DNA of 58,812 nt from Phenylobacterium sp. (GCF_030693405.1 NZ_JAUYAW010000054.1:1-58812), one strand, 5' to 3'. Counted from the stretch's first letter, positions 1 to 9,731 are shown. Notes: a model not told the origin generated them from the sequence alone. Made by a program: numbers and translations.

Positions 1-504
1 GTCCCGCGGCAGGGCGTAGAGCCGCGCAAGCCGTGGCTGACCCGCGTGGAAGGCGGTGTCGAAGCAGCCGACCTGGACCGCGCCTGGAAACCGATGCTGC
101 GCGGCGCACACCGCGGCCAGGTTGAAGGGCTGGTGCAAGGGCGCCAGGGGCGAGAGTCCCTCCAGGGTCTGCAATGTCTCGTCGTCCAGGCGAACGGGGG
201 CGGCGAAGGCCAGGCCCCCATGGACGATGCGATGGCCGATGGCGTCGGGCGCGCTCACCCCACCCTCCCCGGCCAGCCACTCGAGCGTGCGCGCCAGGGC
301 CTCATCCAGGACGCCGGCCGCCTTCGGCCAGTCGGTTTCAGCCAGGGTCTCGCCGTTGGCGTCGCGGACCCGGAACTGAGGTCGGTCCGGCAGGCCGGAG
401 ACGGCGCCGGTCATCCCCAGGGTCAGCTTGTCGCCGAGGCTGTCATAGACCGCGAACTTCAGGCTGGACGAACCTGCGTTCAGGACCAGGATCTGCATGC
501 GCAT
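1..504 (-). CDS. ackA: acetate kinase, N-terminal part (runs off the window)
   Basis: Interconverts acetate + ATP and acetyl phosphate + ADP in the cytoplasm. The 168 residues present start MRMQILVLNAGSSSLKF, the N-terminal ATP-binding signature of acetate kinases. They continue with GHRIVHGG and reach DTAFHAG near the window edge; all three are standard acetate kinase blocks. The frame stays open to base 1, so the rest lies outside. The first ATG (504) is 2 bases after the stop of the upstream phosphotransacetylase gene, so the two are almost certainly co-transcribed. The second ATG at 498 is an equally good start. Butyrate or propionate kinases share the fold, so the acyl specificity is inferred. 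Confidence 0.9.
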   Translation of the reverse strand, partial: MRMQILVLNAGSSSLKFAVYDSLGDKLTLGMTGAVSGLPDRPQFRVRDANGETLAETDWPKAAGVLDEALARTLEWLAGEGGVSAPDAIGHRIVHGGLAFAAPVRLDDETLQTLEGLSPLAPLHQPFNLAAVCAAQHRFPGAVQVGCFDTAFHAGQPRLARLYALPRD

Positions 505-506
505 TC

Positions 507-1463
507 CTAGTGGGCTGGCGGCTGGAGGCGGCCAGCCTTGGCCACCAGCAGGGCGACGGCGCAGGAGGCCAGGCGCGATAGGACCCCATCGGAGCGGCTG
601 GTGAGCATGACCGGCACCCGCGCGCCCATGACGATCCCGGCCGACTGGGCCCGCGCCAGGTAGAAGAGCTGTTTGGCCAGCATGTTGCCCGACTCAATGT
701 CCGGCACGAGCAGGATGTCGGCGTCGCCGGCCACCTCGGAGACAATGTGCTTCTGCGCGGCGGCTTCCTTGGAGATGGCGTTGTCGAAGGCCAGGGGGCC
801 GTCCAGCAGGCCGCCGACAATCTGGCCCCGGTCGGCCATCTTGCAGAGCGCGGCGGCGTCCAGGGTGGCGATCATCTTCGGATTGACCGTCTCCACCGCC
901 GCCAGGATGGCCACCTTGGGTCGGTCGACCCCCATGGCGCGGGCGCAGTCGATGGCGTTCTGGACGATGTCGCGCTTGGTGGCCAGGTCCGGGGCGATGT
1001 TGATCGCCGCATCAGTGACCAGCAGCGGCTTGGGATAGGTCGGCACATCAAGGATGAAGACGTGGCTCATCCGCCGCTCGGTGCGAAGGCCGCAGTCCTT
1101 GGCCACCACCGCTTCGAGCAGTTCATCGGTATGGAGCGCGCCCTTCATCACCGCCTCGGCCTCGCCCCGGCCGGCGAGCTGACAGGCCAGGGCCGCGGCG
1201 GCGTGGCTGTGCGGGGCGTCGTGCAGCTCGTACCGGCTGATATCCAGTCCCGCCGCGTCAGCGGCCGCGCGAATCCGCGCGGCCGGCCCCACCAGGATGG
1301 GAATAATGAGCTTGCGCTCAGCGGCCTCCACCGCGCCGCTAATGGAGAGGTCGTCCACCGGATGGACAACCACGGTGCGCACCGGGTCGGGCCGGTCAGC
1401 CAAGGCCAGCAGGCGCTCCAGCTGCGAGCCGGGCGCGCTGTCGGTCGAGTCAGGCAGGGTCAA
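507..1463 (-). CDS. phosphate acetyl/butyryltransferase (PTA_PTB family)
   Basis: Transfers an acyl group between CoA and phosphate, giving the acyl phosphate used by the kinase encoded next. The 318 aa protein has the short single-domain size of the PTA_PTB family, not the long multi-domain Pta. Family blocks visible include GALHTDELLEAV, RRMSHVFILDVP, LVTDAAINIAPDL and ESGNMLAKQLFYLA. The first 35 residues look like a non-conserved lead-in. It overlaps no neighbour and directly precedes ackA, a classic acyl phosphate pair. The chain length accepted (acetyl, propionyl, butyryl) cannot be told from sequence alone; proximity to the fatty-acid oxidation operon fits either. Confidence 0.85.
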   Translation of the reverse strand: MTLPDSTDSAPGSQLERLLALADRPDPVRTVVVHPVDDLSISGAVEAAERKLIIPILVGPAARIRAAADAAGLDISRYELHDAPHSHAAAALACQLAGRGEAEAVMKGALHTDELLEAVVAKDCGLRTERRMSHVFILDVPTYPKPLLVTDAAINIAPDLATKRDIVQNAIDCARAMGVDRPKVAILAAVETVNPKMIATLDAAALCKMADRGQIVGGLLDGPLAFDNAISKEAAAQKHIVSEVAGDADILLVPDIESGNMLAKQLFYLARAQSAGIVMGARVPVMLTSRSDGVLSRLASCAVALLVAKAGRLQPPAH

Positions 1464-1527
1464 GGTCGAACTCCGTCAGGGGCGAGGATCTAGCCTGTCA
1501 CGGTCGCGGGCCGCCGCCCACCCCGGG

Positions 1528-1983
1528 TCATCCCTTAGACGGGCCGACCTGATAGCCGAGGTCCTTAAGGTCGGCGTCGTTCAGCCGCTCGGATTCAAGT
1601 TCAGCCGCATCGGCGGCGGCCGTGTCCGGAGCCGCGGACATATCGCCAGCATCCAGCAGCGGGGCCTCATCCTCGCCGATGCCCGGGCCGCCGCCGTCCT
1701 GAGCCGCGTCAAACACCGGACGGTCGCCATCACGGGCCAGACCATCCTGCTCATCTCGGCCGAGCGCGACGATCTCGCCATCACTGAGGTCCTCGGCGAA
1801 CTGCGCCTCGTCATCGTCGGCGTCGCCCACCGCGGAGGTCTCGTCGCGGACCTGGGCCATTTCCTCGAAGGTGCGCATTTCGGCCGGCGGAACGTCATCG
1901 CCAGCCCCGACCGTGTTGTCCTCGTCAAAGACCTCGGCCTGATCCTGCGGTTCGAAGTCGGGCTGCTCGGGTGCGGGGGGCAT
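1528..1983 (-). CDS. small acidic hypothetical protein
   Basis: I do not recognise a family. The protein is 151 aa, very rich in Asp, Glu, Ala and Gly, low in hydrophobic residues, with no signal peptide or membrane segment, so it is probably largely disordered and cytoplasmic. It begins MPPAPEQPDFEPQ and ends near YQVGPSKG. I chose the ATG at 1983 because GGAGAG lies 4 bases upstream; the open frame extends further to 2052, but those 23 residues look like non-coding sequence. It is divergent from fadE, sharing about 160 bases of upstream DNA. Codon use is like that of the neighbours, which supports a real gene. Confidence 0.55.
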   Translation of the reverse strand: MPPAPEQPDFEPQDQAEVFDEDNTVGAGDDVPPAEMRTFEEMAQVRDETSAVGDADDDEAQFAEDLSDGEIVALGRDEQDGLARDGDRPVFDAAQDGGGPGIGEDEAPLLDAGDMSAAPDTAAADAAELESERLNDADLKDLGYQVGPSKG

Positions 1984-2145
1984 AGGCTCTCCAATGGCTG
2001 GTGCGTTCACCAAACAACACCTGGACGCCATCCCCGTTCGATCCAGCCGCACAATTTCTGCCGCCGCCGCGACCGCCGTTGGTCACGAACCGAACCGGCC
2101 CTGATGCGTTGGCTTTGCTGAACCCGATTCCGAAAGAGGTGTTGC

Positions 2146-4398
2146 ATGGACAGGTCCGCCCTGCGCCGCGACTTCGTCACGCGGCCGATCTATCACATGG
2201 CCAAGGGCGTCCTGCCCGAGATGTCCGACACCGAGGCCGAGGCCATCGCCGCCGGCGACGTCTGGTGGGACGCCGACCTGTTTTCGGGGGATCCGGACTG
2301 GCAGGCCATGCTGGCTATTCCGCCCGCCAGGCTGACAGAGGCCGAGCGCGCCTTCATCGACGGTCCGGTCGATCAGCTTTGCGCCATGCTGGACGACTGG
2401 AAGATCAACTGGGAGGACCGTGACCTTCCGCCCGAGGCGTGGGACTTCATCAAGCGCGAGCGCTTCTTCGGGATGATCATTCCCGAGGAATATGGCGGCC
2501 TGGGCTTCAGCCCCTACGCCCATTCCGAGGTGGTGCGGAAGATCTCCACCCGCTCGGTGGCCGCCGCGGTCACCGTCATGGTGCCCAACTCGCTGGGCCC
2601 CGGCGAACTGCTGATGAAGTTCGGCACCGACGACCAGAAGTCCTTCTGGCTACCCCGGCTGGCTGACGGCCGCGACATCCCCGCCTTTGGCCTGACCAGC
2701 GCCGAAGCGGGCTCCGACGCCACAGCCATGACCGACATCGGCGTGGTCTGCGAGGGCGAATACAAGGGCCAGAAGATGCTGGGCCTGAAGCTCAACTGGG
2801 CCAAGCGCTACATCACGCTTGGCCCCATCGCGACCGTTCTCGGGCTGGCCGTGAAGGTCAAGGATCCCGACGGCCTGCTGGGCGGCGAGGAAGACCTGGG
2901 CATCACCGTGATCCTGGCGCCCACCGACACCCCTGGCATCGAGATCGGCCGTCGGCACATCCCGGCCATGCAGGCTTTCCAGAACGGCCCTAATGCCGGC
3001 CACGACGTCTTCCTGCCGATGGATGCGATCCTTGGGGGCCAGGAGCAGATCGGCAGGGGCTGGATGATGCTGAACGCGGCGCTGGCCGCCGGACGCGGCA
3101 TCTCCCTGCCCTCGCTCTCGGCGGCCGGCGCGGCCATGGCGGCGCGGACCACCGGCGCCTATTCCCGGGTCCGCACCCAGTTCCGCATTCCCATCGGCGA
3201 GTTCGAGGGCGTGCAGGAGCGTCTAGGTCGCATCGCCGCCAACGCCTATCTTCTGGACGCCGCCCGCCGCTTCACCTGCGCAGGCCTGGCGCTCGGCCAC
3301 CATCCCTCGGTGGTCTCGGCGATCATGAAGAACAGCGCCACCGAGCGGATGCGCGTCAGCGCGAATGACGCCATGGATGTCCATGCCGGCAAGGCGGTGA
3401 TCGATGGGCCGAAGAACTATCTCGGGACCTTCTATCGCTCCGTGCCCGTGGGCATCACGGTGGAGGGCGCCAACATCCTCACCCGCAGCCTGATCGTCTT
3501 CGGCCAGGGCGCGATCCGCGCCCACCCCTTCATCCTCAAGGAGATGGAGGCCCTGGCCGACGAGGACACCCAGCGGGGGCTGGCCGCCTTCGACGTCACC
3601 GTCTGGGCCCATGCCGGCCACATCCTGCGGACGGCCAAGAACGCCTTCATCCGCTCCTGGAGCGACGGCCTGATCGGTCCGGCGCCTGAGACCGGCCCCA
3701 CCAAGCGCTACTACCGCAAGCTCAGCCGCTATGCGGCGAGCTTCGCGCTCGCCTCCGACGCCGCCCTCCTGACCATGGGCGGCTCCCTGAAGCGCAAGGA
3801 GATGCTGTCGGCCCGGTTTGGCGACATCCTGGCTGAGCTCTATCTGCTCAGCGCCACCCTGAAGCGCTGGGAAGAGGATGGCCGCCAGGAGGCGGACCTG
3901 CCGCTGGTCGAATGGATCATGCAGGACGGCTTCCTGACCATCGAGCGCCGGCTGAAGGAAATCCTCGACAACTTCCCCAACCAGCCGGTCGCCTGGCTGC
4001 TGGGCCTGTTCGTCCTGCCCTTCGGGATCATCCGCCGGGGGCCCAGCGACCGGGTCACCCGCGCCTGCGCCCGGCTGATCCTGGAGCCGTCGGCCACTCG
4101 CGACCGCCTCACCGACGGCGTTTATCTGGGCGCCGGCGATGACGCCGTGGCCGAGTTGGAACATGCCCTGGATCTGGTGGTCTCCACCGAACCGATCCGC
4201 GACCGTATGAAGAAGCTGCGGGTCCGCGATCCGGACTCAGCCCTCGACCAGGGCCTGATCAGCCGTGAGGACCACGACAGGCTGGCTGAGACGGCCATCG
4301 CCGTCGCCAAGGTCGTCGCTGTGGACGACTTTTCGCCCGAAGAGATCACCGGCAAGGCGACACCGGCCCAGCAGGTGCGCGTCGAGGCCGCAGAATGA
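2146..4398 (+). CDS. fadE: long-chain acyl-CoA dehydrogenase, FadE type
   Basis: First step of beta-oxidation: FAD-dependent conversion of acyl-CoA to trans-2-enoyl-CoA. At 750 aa it matches the large prokaryotic FadE class rather than the ~380 aa common acyl-CoA dehydrogenases. An acyl-CoA dehydrogenase core (roughly residues 75-450, with FFGMIIPEEYGGLGFS and FGLTSAEAGSDA, the FAD/substrate loop) is followed by the C-terminal extension special to FadE (roughly 470-740). The start is supported by AAAGAGGT upstream. Its last 4 bases overlap the thiolase start (ATGA), so it leads a four-gene operon fadE-thiolase-fadJ-CoA transferase. Confidence 0.9.
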   Translation: MDRSALRRDFVTRPIYHMAKGVLPEMSDTEAEAIAAGDVWWDADLFSGDPDWQAMLAIPPARLTEAERAFIDGPVDQLCAMLDDWKINWEDRDLPPEAWDFIKRERFFGMIIPEEYGGLGFSPYAHSEVVRKISTRSVAAAVTVMVPNSLGPGELLMKFGTDDQKSFWLPRLADGRDIPAFGLTSAEAGSDATAMTDIGVVCEGEYKGQKMLGLKLNWAKRYITLGPIATVLGLAVKVKDPDGLLGGEEDLGITVILAPTDTPGIEIGRRHIPAMQAFQNGPNAGHDVFLPMDAILGGQEQIGRGWMMLNAALAAGRGISLPSLSAAGAAMAARTTGAYSRVRTQFRIPIGEFEGVQERLGRIAANAYLLDAARRFTCAGLALGHHPSVVSAIMKNSATERMRVSANDAMDVHAGKAVIDGPKNYLGTFYRSVPVGITVEGANILTRSLIVFGQGAIRAHPFILKEMEALADEDTQRGLAAFDVTVWAHAGHILRTAKNAFIRSWSDGLIGPAPETGPTKRYYRKLSRYAASFALASDAALLTMGGSLKRKEMLSARFGDILAELYLLSATLKRWEEDGRQEADLPLVEWIMQDGFLTIERRLKEILDNFPNQPVAWLLGLFVLPFGIIRRGPSDRVTRACARLILEPSATRDRLTDGVYLGAGDDAVAELEHALDLVVSTEPIRDRMKKLRVRDPDSALDQGLISREDHDRLAETAIAVAKVVAVDDFSPEEITGKATPAQQVRVEAAE

Positions 4399-5678
4399 GC
4401 CGGCCGGTCTATATCGTCGACGGCGCCCGCACGCCCTTCATCAAGGCCCGCGGGCGGCCCGGACCCTTCACGCCGGTGGATCTGGCCGTCCAGTGCGGCC
4501 GCCCCCTGTTGCTCCGCCAGCCGTTTGCGCCGAGCGCGTTCGATCAGGTCATCCTGGGCTGCGTGAACGTGGTGGCCGACGAGATGAACCCGGCGCGGGT
4601 TGCGGCCCTGCGGCTGGGCATGGGCGAGGCCATGGTCGCCTTCACCGTGCAGATCAACTGCGGCTCGGGCATGCAGTCCATCGACACGGCCTTCCGCTAC
4701 ATCCAGCAGGGAACCGCCGACCTGATCCTGGCGGGCGGCGCGGAGTCGCTGAGCCACGCCCCCCTGGTCCTGAGCCACGACGCAACGGAGTGGTTCGCCG
4801 AGCTGAACAGCGCCCGCAGCCCCATGGCTCGGGCCAAGGCGGCCATGGGCTTTCGGCCGGACTTCCTCAGCCCTGTCATCGGCCTGGAGCGCGGCCTGAC
4901 CGATCCGATCACCGACCTCAACATGGGTCAGACGGCCGAAATCCTGGCGCAGATGTTCGACATCTCCCGTCATGAGGCGGACGTCTACGCCTCCGAGAGC
5001 CAGCTCCGCTCAGCCCGCGCCCACACCGAGGGCTGGTTCAAGGGCGAGCTGGAGCCCGCTTTCGCACCGGATGGCGAACTCCATGACCGCGACGACGGGG
5101 TGCGGGCCGATTCCAGCCCCGACAAGCTGGCCAAACTTAAGCCGGCCTTCGAGCCGCCGTTCGGCAAGGTGACGGCGGGCAACAGTTCGCAGATCACCGA
5201 TGGCGCGACCTGGGTGGTCCTGGCCTCGGAAGACGCGGTCAAGGAACACAGCCTGGAGCCCCTGGCCGAGATCGTCGACAGCCGCTGGGCGGCGCTCGAC
5301 CCGAAGATCATGGGGCTTGGCCCGGTGATGTCGGTCACGCAGCTGCTACGCGCTCACGACATGACCCTGTCGGACGTGCCGATCTGGGAGATCAACGAGG
5401 CCTTCGCCGCTCAGGTCCTGGCCTGTCTGGCCGCCTGGCAGGACGACGGCTTCCGCCGCCAGGTGCTCGGCCTGGAGGGCGACTTTGGCCAGATCGACCG
5501 GGAGCGACTGAACGTCGATGGCGGCGCCATCGGCATGGGCCATCCGGTCGGCGCCAGCGGCGCGCGGATCGTGCTGCACCTGGCCAACGCCATGAAGCGC
5601 CTGTCCCAGCCCCGGGGCGTCGCCACCGAGTGCATCGGCGGCGGTCAGGGCGGCGCCATGCTGCTCCAAGCGGTCTGA
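4395..5678 (+). CDS. fadI: acetyl-CoA acyltransferase (thiolase), FadI/FadA class
   Basis: Thiolytic cleavage of 3-ketoacyl-CoA to acetyl-CoA and a shortened acyl-CoA, the last step of the cycle. The 427 aa protein begins VYIVDGARTPF. It has the active-site cysteine in QINCGSGMQSI (about residue 92), the NEAFAAQ block, GGAIGMGHPVGASGARI with the catalytic His, and a CIGGGQGGAM end with the second Cys. The length and insertions resemble the FadI-like group paired with FadJ. It is translationally coupled to fadE (4-base overlap), and the fadJ-like start follows 11 bases after its stop. A purely biosynthetic PhaA role is unlikely in this operon. Confidence 0.88.
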   Translation: MSRPVYIVDGARTPFIKARGRPGPFTPVDLAVQCGRPLLLRQPFAPSAFDQVILGCVNVVADEMNPARVAALRLGMGEAMVAFTVQINCGSGMQSIDTAFRYIQQGTADLILAGGAESLSHAPLVLSHDATEWFAELNSARSPMARAKAAMGFRPDFLSPVIGLERGLTDPITDLNMGQTAEILAQMFDISRHEADVYASESQLRSARAHTEGWFKGELEPAFAPDGELHDRDDGVRADSSPDKLAKLKPAFEPPFGKVTAGNSSQITDGATWVVLASEDAVKEHSLEPLAEIVDSRWAALDPKIMGLGPVMSVTQLLRAHDMTLSDVPIWEINEAFAAQVLACLAAWQDDGFRRQVLGLEGDFGQIDRERLNVDGGAIGMGHPVGASGARIVLHLANAMKRLSQPRGVATECIGGGQGGAMLLQAV

Positions 5679-5689
5679 AGGAGACATCG

Positions 5690-7807
5690 ATGACGGACAC
5701 CGCCTGGAAGACTCTCGAGCCGCGGCTGATGGAGCTTGGCCCCGATACGGGCGCGCCGGACCCGTGGAAGGCCTGGCGGCTGACCCGGGACGAGGACGGG
5801 ATCGACTGGTTGATCGCCGACCAGCCGGGCGCCAGCGCCAACACCGTGTCCGAAGAGGTGCTCGAGGAACTCGACCAGATCCTCGCCAAGGTGGAGCAGG
5901 ACGCGCCCAAGGCCCTGGCGATCCGCTCGGCGAAGGCCGGCGGCTTCTTCGCCGGCGCTGATGTGAAGGCCTTTGTCGGCGCCCGCGACGCCCATGAGGT
6001 GGAGCAACGGATGACGCGCGCCCACGAGGTGGTCGATCGCCTGGCCAAACTCAGCACGCCGACGGTCGCGGTCATCCACGGCTACGCCCTCGGCGGCGGG
6101 CTGGAGATCGCGCTGGCCTGCGACCACCGCATCCTGGTGGGCGATGAGGCGCGCCTGGGCTTTCCGGAGGTTCAGCTTGGCCTGCATCCGGGCCTTGGCG
6201 GCACGGCTCGCCTTCTGGATCTGATCGATCCCCTGGACGCCATGCAAATGATGCTGACCGGCAAGGCCAAGCGCCCGGGCGAGGCCAAGGCCATCGGCCT
6301 GGCCGACGCGCTTACCGAAGAGCGCCATGTGAAGGCGGCCGTCTCCGCCGTGGCCCGAGGAGAGTTCAGCTCAACCAAGCCCGGCCGCCTGGGTCGGCTG
6401 CGCCATCAGGTCACCGAACGCATTCTGCACGCCGATCTTCCGCGCCGCGCTGCGGCCGATCGCATGCGCAGCCAAGCGGCCAAGCAGGCGCCGCCGCAGC
6501 ACTATCCGGCGCCGGGCGCCCTGGTGGACCTGTGGGAGCGCCATGGGGACGATCTGAAAGCGATGCGCAAGGCGGAGATCGCCTCTTTCGCCCACCTGAT
6601 GACGACGGACGCGGCCCAGAACCTGATCCGGGTCTTCTTCCTGCGGGAGAAGATGAAGCGGCTGACCGAGGTGGAGGCCAAGGCGCCGCGCCACCTGCAT
6701 GTCATCGGCGCCGGCGCCATGGGGGGCGACATCGCCGCCTGGGCGGCCTGGCATGGGATAAAGGTCACCCTGGCCGACCTGAAGCCGGAGATCATCGCCC
6801 AGGCCATCGGCCGGGCCGCGACCCTCTATCCGAAGCTGGGCCACGACAGCGCCAAGACCCGCGACGCCCTGGACCGGCTGATCCCCGACCCCGATGGCCA
6901 GGGGGTTCGCCATGCCGACCTGATCATTGAGGCGGCGCCTGAAAGGCTTGATCTCAAAAGGAAAATCTACGCCGATCTCGAGCCGCGCATGAAGTCCGGC
7001 GCGGTGCTGGCCACCAACACCTCATCGATCCGCCTGGAAGACCTGGCGCAGGGCCTCGCCCGGCCTGAGCGGCTGATCGGCATTCACTTCTTCAATCCGG
7101 TCTCGCGGATGCAGTTGGTGGAGATCGTCACCCATGAGGGCGTGGCCGACGACACCCTGAACCTGGCCAAGGCCTTCCTGGGCGCCATCGACCGCCTGCC
7201 GGCCCCTGTGCGCAGCACGCCGGGCTTCCTCGTCAACCGGTCGCTGACGCCCTACATGCTGGAAGCCATGGTGATGATGCAGGAGGGCGTCGCCCCCGAG
7301 ACGATCGACGCCGCCGCCGAGGCCTTCGGCATGCCCGTGGGTCCGGCCGAGCTGGCCGACCAAGTCGGTCTCGACGTAGGCATCGCGGTGGCCGACAGCC
7401 TGAAGGCCGGCCTCGACAAGCCCCTGCCCGTCCCGCCGGACACCCTGCGCGCCAAGGTCACCGCTGGCGACCTGGGCCGCAAGACCGGCAAGGGAATCTA
7501 CGCCTGGAAGGACGGCGAACCGCAGAAGGCCAAGTCCTTCGCCAAGCCGACCCAGGAGATGACCGACCGTCTGATTCTGCCGATGATCGACGCCTGCCTG
7601 GAATGCCTGCGCAAGGGCGTGGTCGAGGACGAGGACATCGTTGATGGGGCCATGGTCTTCGGCGCCGGCTTCGCCCCCTTCCGCGGCGGACCCATCCACT
7701 ATGCCCGCCAGGCCGGGGCGCAGACGCTCAAGGCCCGTATGGAGGAACTCGCCGTCCTCCATGGCGAACGCTTCCGTCCCGACCAGGGCTGGGAGCGTCT
7801 GACGTGA
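5690..7807 (+). CDS. fadJ: enoyl-CoA hydratase / 3-hydroxyacyl-CoA dehydrogenase, FadJ type
   Basis: Bifunctional middle enzyme of beta-oxidation: hydration of the enoyl-CoA, then NAD+-dependent oxidation. The 705 aa protein has an N-terminal crotonase domain (about 20-250: GFFAGADVKAF oxyanion block, then LGFPEVQLGLHPGLGG with the catalytic Glu). The dehydrogenase half has a Rossmann motif VIGAGAMGGDIA near residue 337 and HFFNPVSRMQLVEIV with its catalytic His. I chose the ATG at 5690 because AAGGAG lies 5-10 bases upstream; an in-frame extension to 5630 would lie inside the thiolase gene. It overlaps the next gene by 4 bases. Confidence 0.9.
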   Translation: MTDTAWKTLEPRLMELGPDTGAPDPWKAWRLTRDEDGIDWLIADQPGASANTVSEEVLEELDQILAKVEQDAPKALAIRSAKAGGFFAGADVKAFVGARDAHEVEQRMTRAHEVVDRLAKLSTPTVAVIHGYALGGGLEIALACDHRILVGDEARLGFPEVQLGLHPGLGGTARLLDLIDPLDAMQMMLTGKAKRPGEAKAIGLADALTEERHVKAAVSAVARGEFSSTKPGRLGRLRHQVTERILHADLPRRAAADRMRSQAAKQAPPQHYPAPGALVDLWERHGDDLKAMRKAEIASFAHLMTTDAAQNLIRVFFLREKMKRLTEVEAKAPRHLHVIGAGAMGGDIAAWAAWHGIKVTLADLKPEIIAQAIGRAATLYPKLGHDSAKTRDALDRLIPDPDGQGVRHADLIIEAAPERLDLKRKIYADLEPRMKSGAVLATNTSSIRLEDLAQGLARPERLIGIHFFNPVSRMQLVEIVTHEGVADDTLNLAKAFLGAIDRLPAPVRSTPGFLVNRSLTPYMLEAMVMMQEGVAPETIDAAAEAFGMPVGPAELADQVGLDVGIAVADSLKAGLDKPLPVPPDTLRAKVTAGDLGRKTGKGIYAWKDGEPQKAKSFAKPTQEMTDRLILPMIDACLECLRKGVVEDEDIVDGAMVFGAGFAPFRGGPIHYARQAGAQTLKARMEELAVLHGERFRPDQGWERLT

Positions 7808-9669
7808 GTGGGGCGATGCTGCGGATGACGCAAGCCGACGATGTCGCCAAGGCGATCATCGAACGGTTGGACGGCAAGGTGGTGCTGGGCCTGCCGCTCG
7901 GGCTGGGTAAGGCCAATCACATCGCCAACGCCCTTTATGCCCGGGCGGCGACCGACCGCTCGATCTCGCTACGGATCTTCACGGCGCTGACCCTGACGCC
8001 GCCGGAGCCCGGCAGCCTGTTGGAAAAGCGGTTCATGGGACCGATCCTGGAGCGCACCCTTGGGGGCTATCCCGAGCTCGCCTACGCCCAAGCGCAGCGC
8101 CGCGGCGGCCTGCCGCCCAATATCGAGGTGGACGAGTTCTTCCTGCAGGCCGGCATGTGGCTGAACGACCCCGAGGTGCAGCAGAACTACATCAGCGCCA
8201 ACTACACCCATGCCAGCCGCTACATTCTGGAACGGGGCTGCAACGTGGTCGCCCAGCTGGTGGCAAAGGGAGAGCGCGACGGCGCCGAGCGCTACAGCCT
8301 GTCCTGCAACACCGACCTGACCCTGGAACTGCTCAAGGCCAAGGCGGAGGGCCGCACCGACCTCATCCTGGTGGGCCAGGTCAATTCCGAGCTGCCCTAT
8401 ATGCCCGGCCCGGCCGAGCTGCCGCCAGAGGCCTTCGCCATGATGCTGGAGAGCCCAGAGGTGGAGTTTCCCCTGCCCGGCCCGCCCAAGCAGCCGGTCA
8501 CCCTGACCCACTACGCCATGGGCTTCCACGTCGCGAGCCTGATCCCCGACGGCGGCACCCTGGAGATCGGCATCGGCTCCATGGGCCACGCGGTGGCCCA
8601 CGCTCTGATCCTGCGTCACCAAAAGCCGACACGCTTCGCCGCCATCCTCAAGGCCCTGACTCCGCCCGACGATCCTCTGGAGCGCCACACCGGACCCTTC
8701 GAAGAGGGGCTCTACGGAGCCACCGAGATGTTCGTGGACGCCTTTCTGGAGCTCTATCGCGCGGGCGTTCTAAAGCGCGAGGTGGACGGCGCGGTGCTGG
8801 ACGCGGCCTTCTTCCTGGCGCCGCGGGACTTCTACGCCGCCCTGCGCGACATGCCGCTGGAGGAACGCGCGAAGTTCCGGATGACCGATGTGGGCTTCGT
8901 CAATGAACTGCACGGCGCGGACTTCGACAAGCGGGTGGCCGACCGCAAGGGCGCGCGCTTCGTCAACAACGCCATGATCGCCACCCTGCTGGGCGCCGTG
9001 ACCTCCGACGCCCTCGAGGATGGCCGCGTGGTGAGCGGGGTCGGCGGCCAGTACAACTTCGTGGCCCAGGCCTTCGCCCTGCCGGACGCTCGCTCGATCA
9101 TGACGCTTCCGGCCAGCCGGCAGGGAAGCGACGGGCGAGAGTCCAATATCCGCTGGTCCTATGGTCACACCACCATCCCCCGGCACCTGCGCGACATGGT
9201 GGTGACCGAGTATGGCGTCGCCGATCTGCGCGGCGCCCGGGACAGCGAAGTTATCGCCCGCATGCTGGCGGTCGCCGACGCCGCCTTCCACGAGGATCTG
9301 ACGGGACAGGCCAAGGCGGCGGGCAAGCTGCCGGCCAGCCACCAGATCGCCGACTTTGCCGCCGACAATACGGCCACCGTCCTGGCTGAGCGACTGGCGC
9401 CCTTCCGCAAGGCCGGCGACCTGCCCCCCTTCCCGTTCGGCACGGAGATGACCGAGGTGGAACAGGCCCTGGCGCCGGCCCTGCAGAAGATCAAGTCTGC
9501 GGCGACCGCCAAGACCGAGATTGCGGCCCTGGCCCTGCGCGGGGTGACCGCTGGGCGACCTGACGATCGGGTGCGTCAGGCCCTGGCGCGGCTGGGCCTG
9601 GACCGGCCCAGAGGGGTGGCGGAGCGGCTCTATGCCCGGCTGGTGCGCGGGGCGATGGCAGAGCCCTAA
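7804..9669 (+). CDS. acetyl-CoA hydrolase/transferase C-terminal domain protein
   Basis: A 621 aa member of the acetyl-CoA hydrolase/CoA-transferase family, which moves CoA between acyl-CoAs and carboxylates or hydrolyses acyl-CoA through a glutamyl-CoA intermediate. The C-terminal half carries family blocks: SGVGGQYNFV (about residue 415), the GRESNIRWSYGHTTIPRHL region, and TEYGVADLRG. The N-terminal half is longer than in the ~500 aa succinate/acetate CoA-transferases. It overlaps fadJ by 4 bases, so it is the last gene of the beta-oxidation operon. I infer that it handles acyl-CoA/CoA balance during fatty-acid use; the exact substrate is not visible. Confidence 0.8.
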   Translation: MSGAMLRMTQADDVAKAIIERLDGKVVLGLPLGLGKANHIANALYARAATDRSISLRIFTALTLTPPEPGSLLEKRFMGPILERTLGGYPELAYAQAQRRGGLPPNIEVDEFFLQAGMWLNDPEVQQNYISANYTHASRYILERGCNVVAQLVAKGERDGAERYSLSCNTDLTLELLKAKAEGRTDLILVGQVNSELPYMPGPAELPPEAFAMMLESPEVEFPLPGPPKQPVTLTHYAMGFHVASLIPDGGTLEIGIGSMGHAVAHALILRHQKPTRFAAILKALTPPDDPLERHTGPFEEGLYGATEMFVDAFLELYRAGVLKREVDGAVLDAAFFLAPRDFYAALRDMPLEERAKFRMTDVGFVNELHGADFDKRVADRKGARFVNNAMIATLLGAVTSDALEDGRVVSGVGGQYNFVAQAFALPDARSIMTLPASRQGSDGRESNIRWSYGHTTIPRHLRDMVVTEYGVADLRGARDSEVIARMLAVADAAFHEDLTGQAKAAGKLPASHQIADFAADNTATVLAERLAPFRKAGDLPPFPFGTEMTEVEQALAPALQKIKSAATAKTEIAALALRGVTAGRPDDRVRQALARLGLDRPRGVAERLYARLVRGAMAEP

Positions 9670-9731
9670 GCTTCGCCGCGGCCCCAGCCTTGCAGCGCTC
9701 GGTTCAAATCGTACCGAGAAGGGACGCCGCC

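Noticed and set aside
46..510. Long plus-strand open frames opposite ackA, pta, fadE and many other genes
   Set aside because: High-GC DNA gives long antisense frames. These lack plausible ribosome sites and conserved motifs, and lie exactly opposite strong genes.
9690..9731. Longer bactofilin start at 9690
   Set aside because: The extra 14 residues are not conserved-looking; the ATG at 9732 has a good ribosome site and gives the usual MFEK start.
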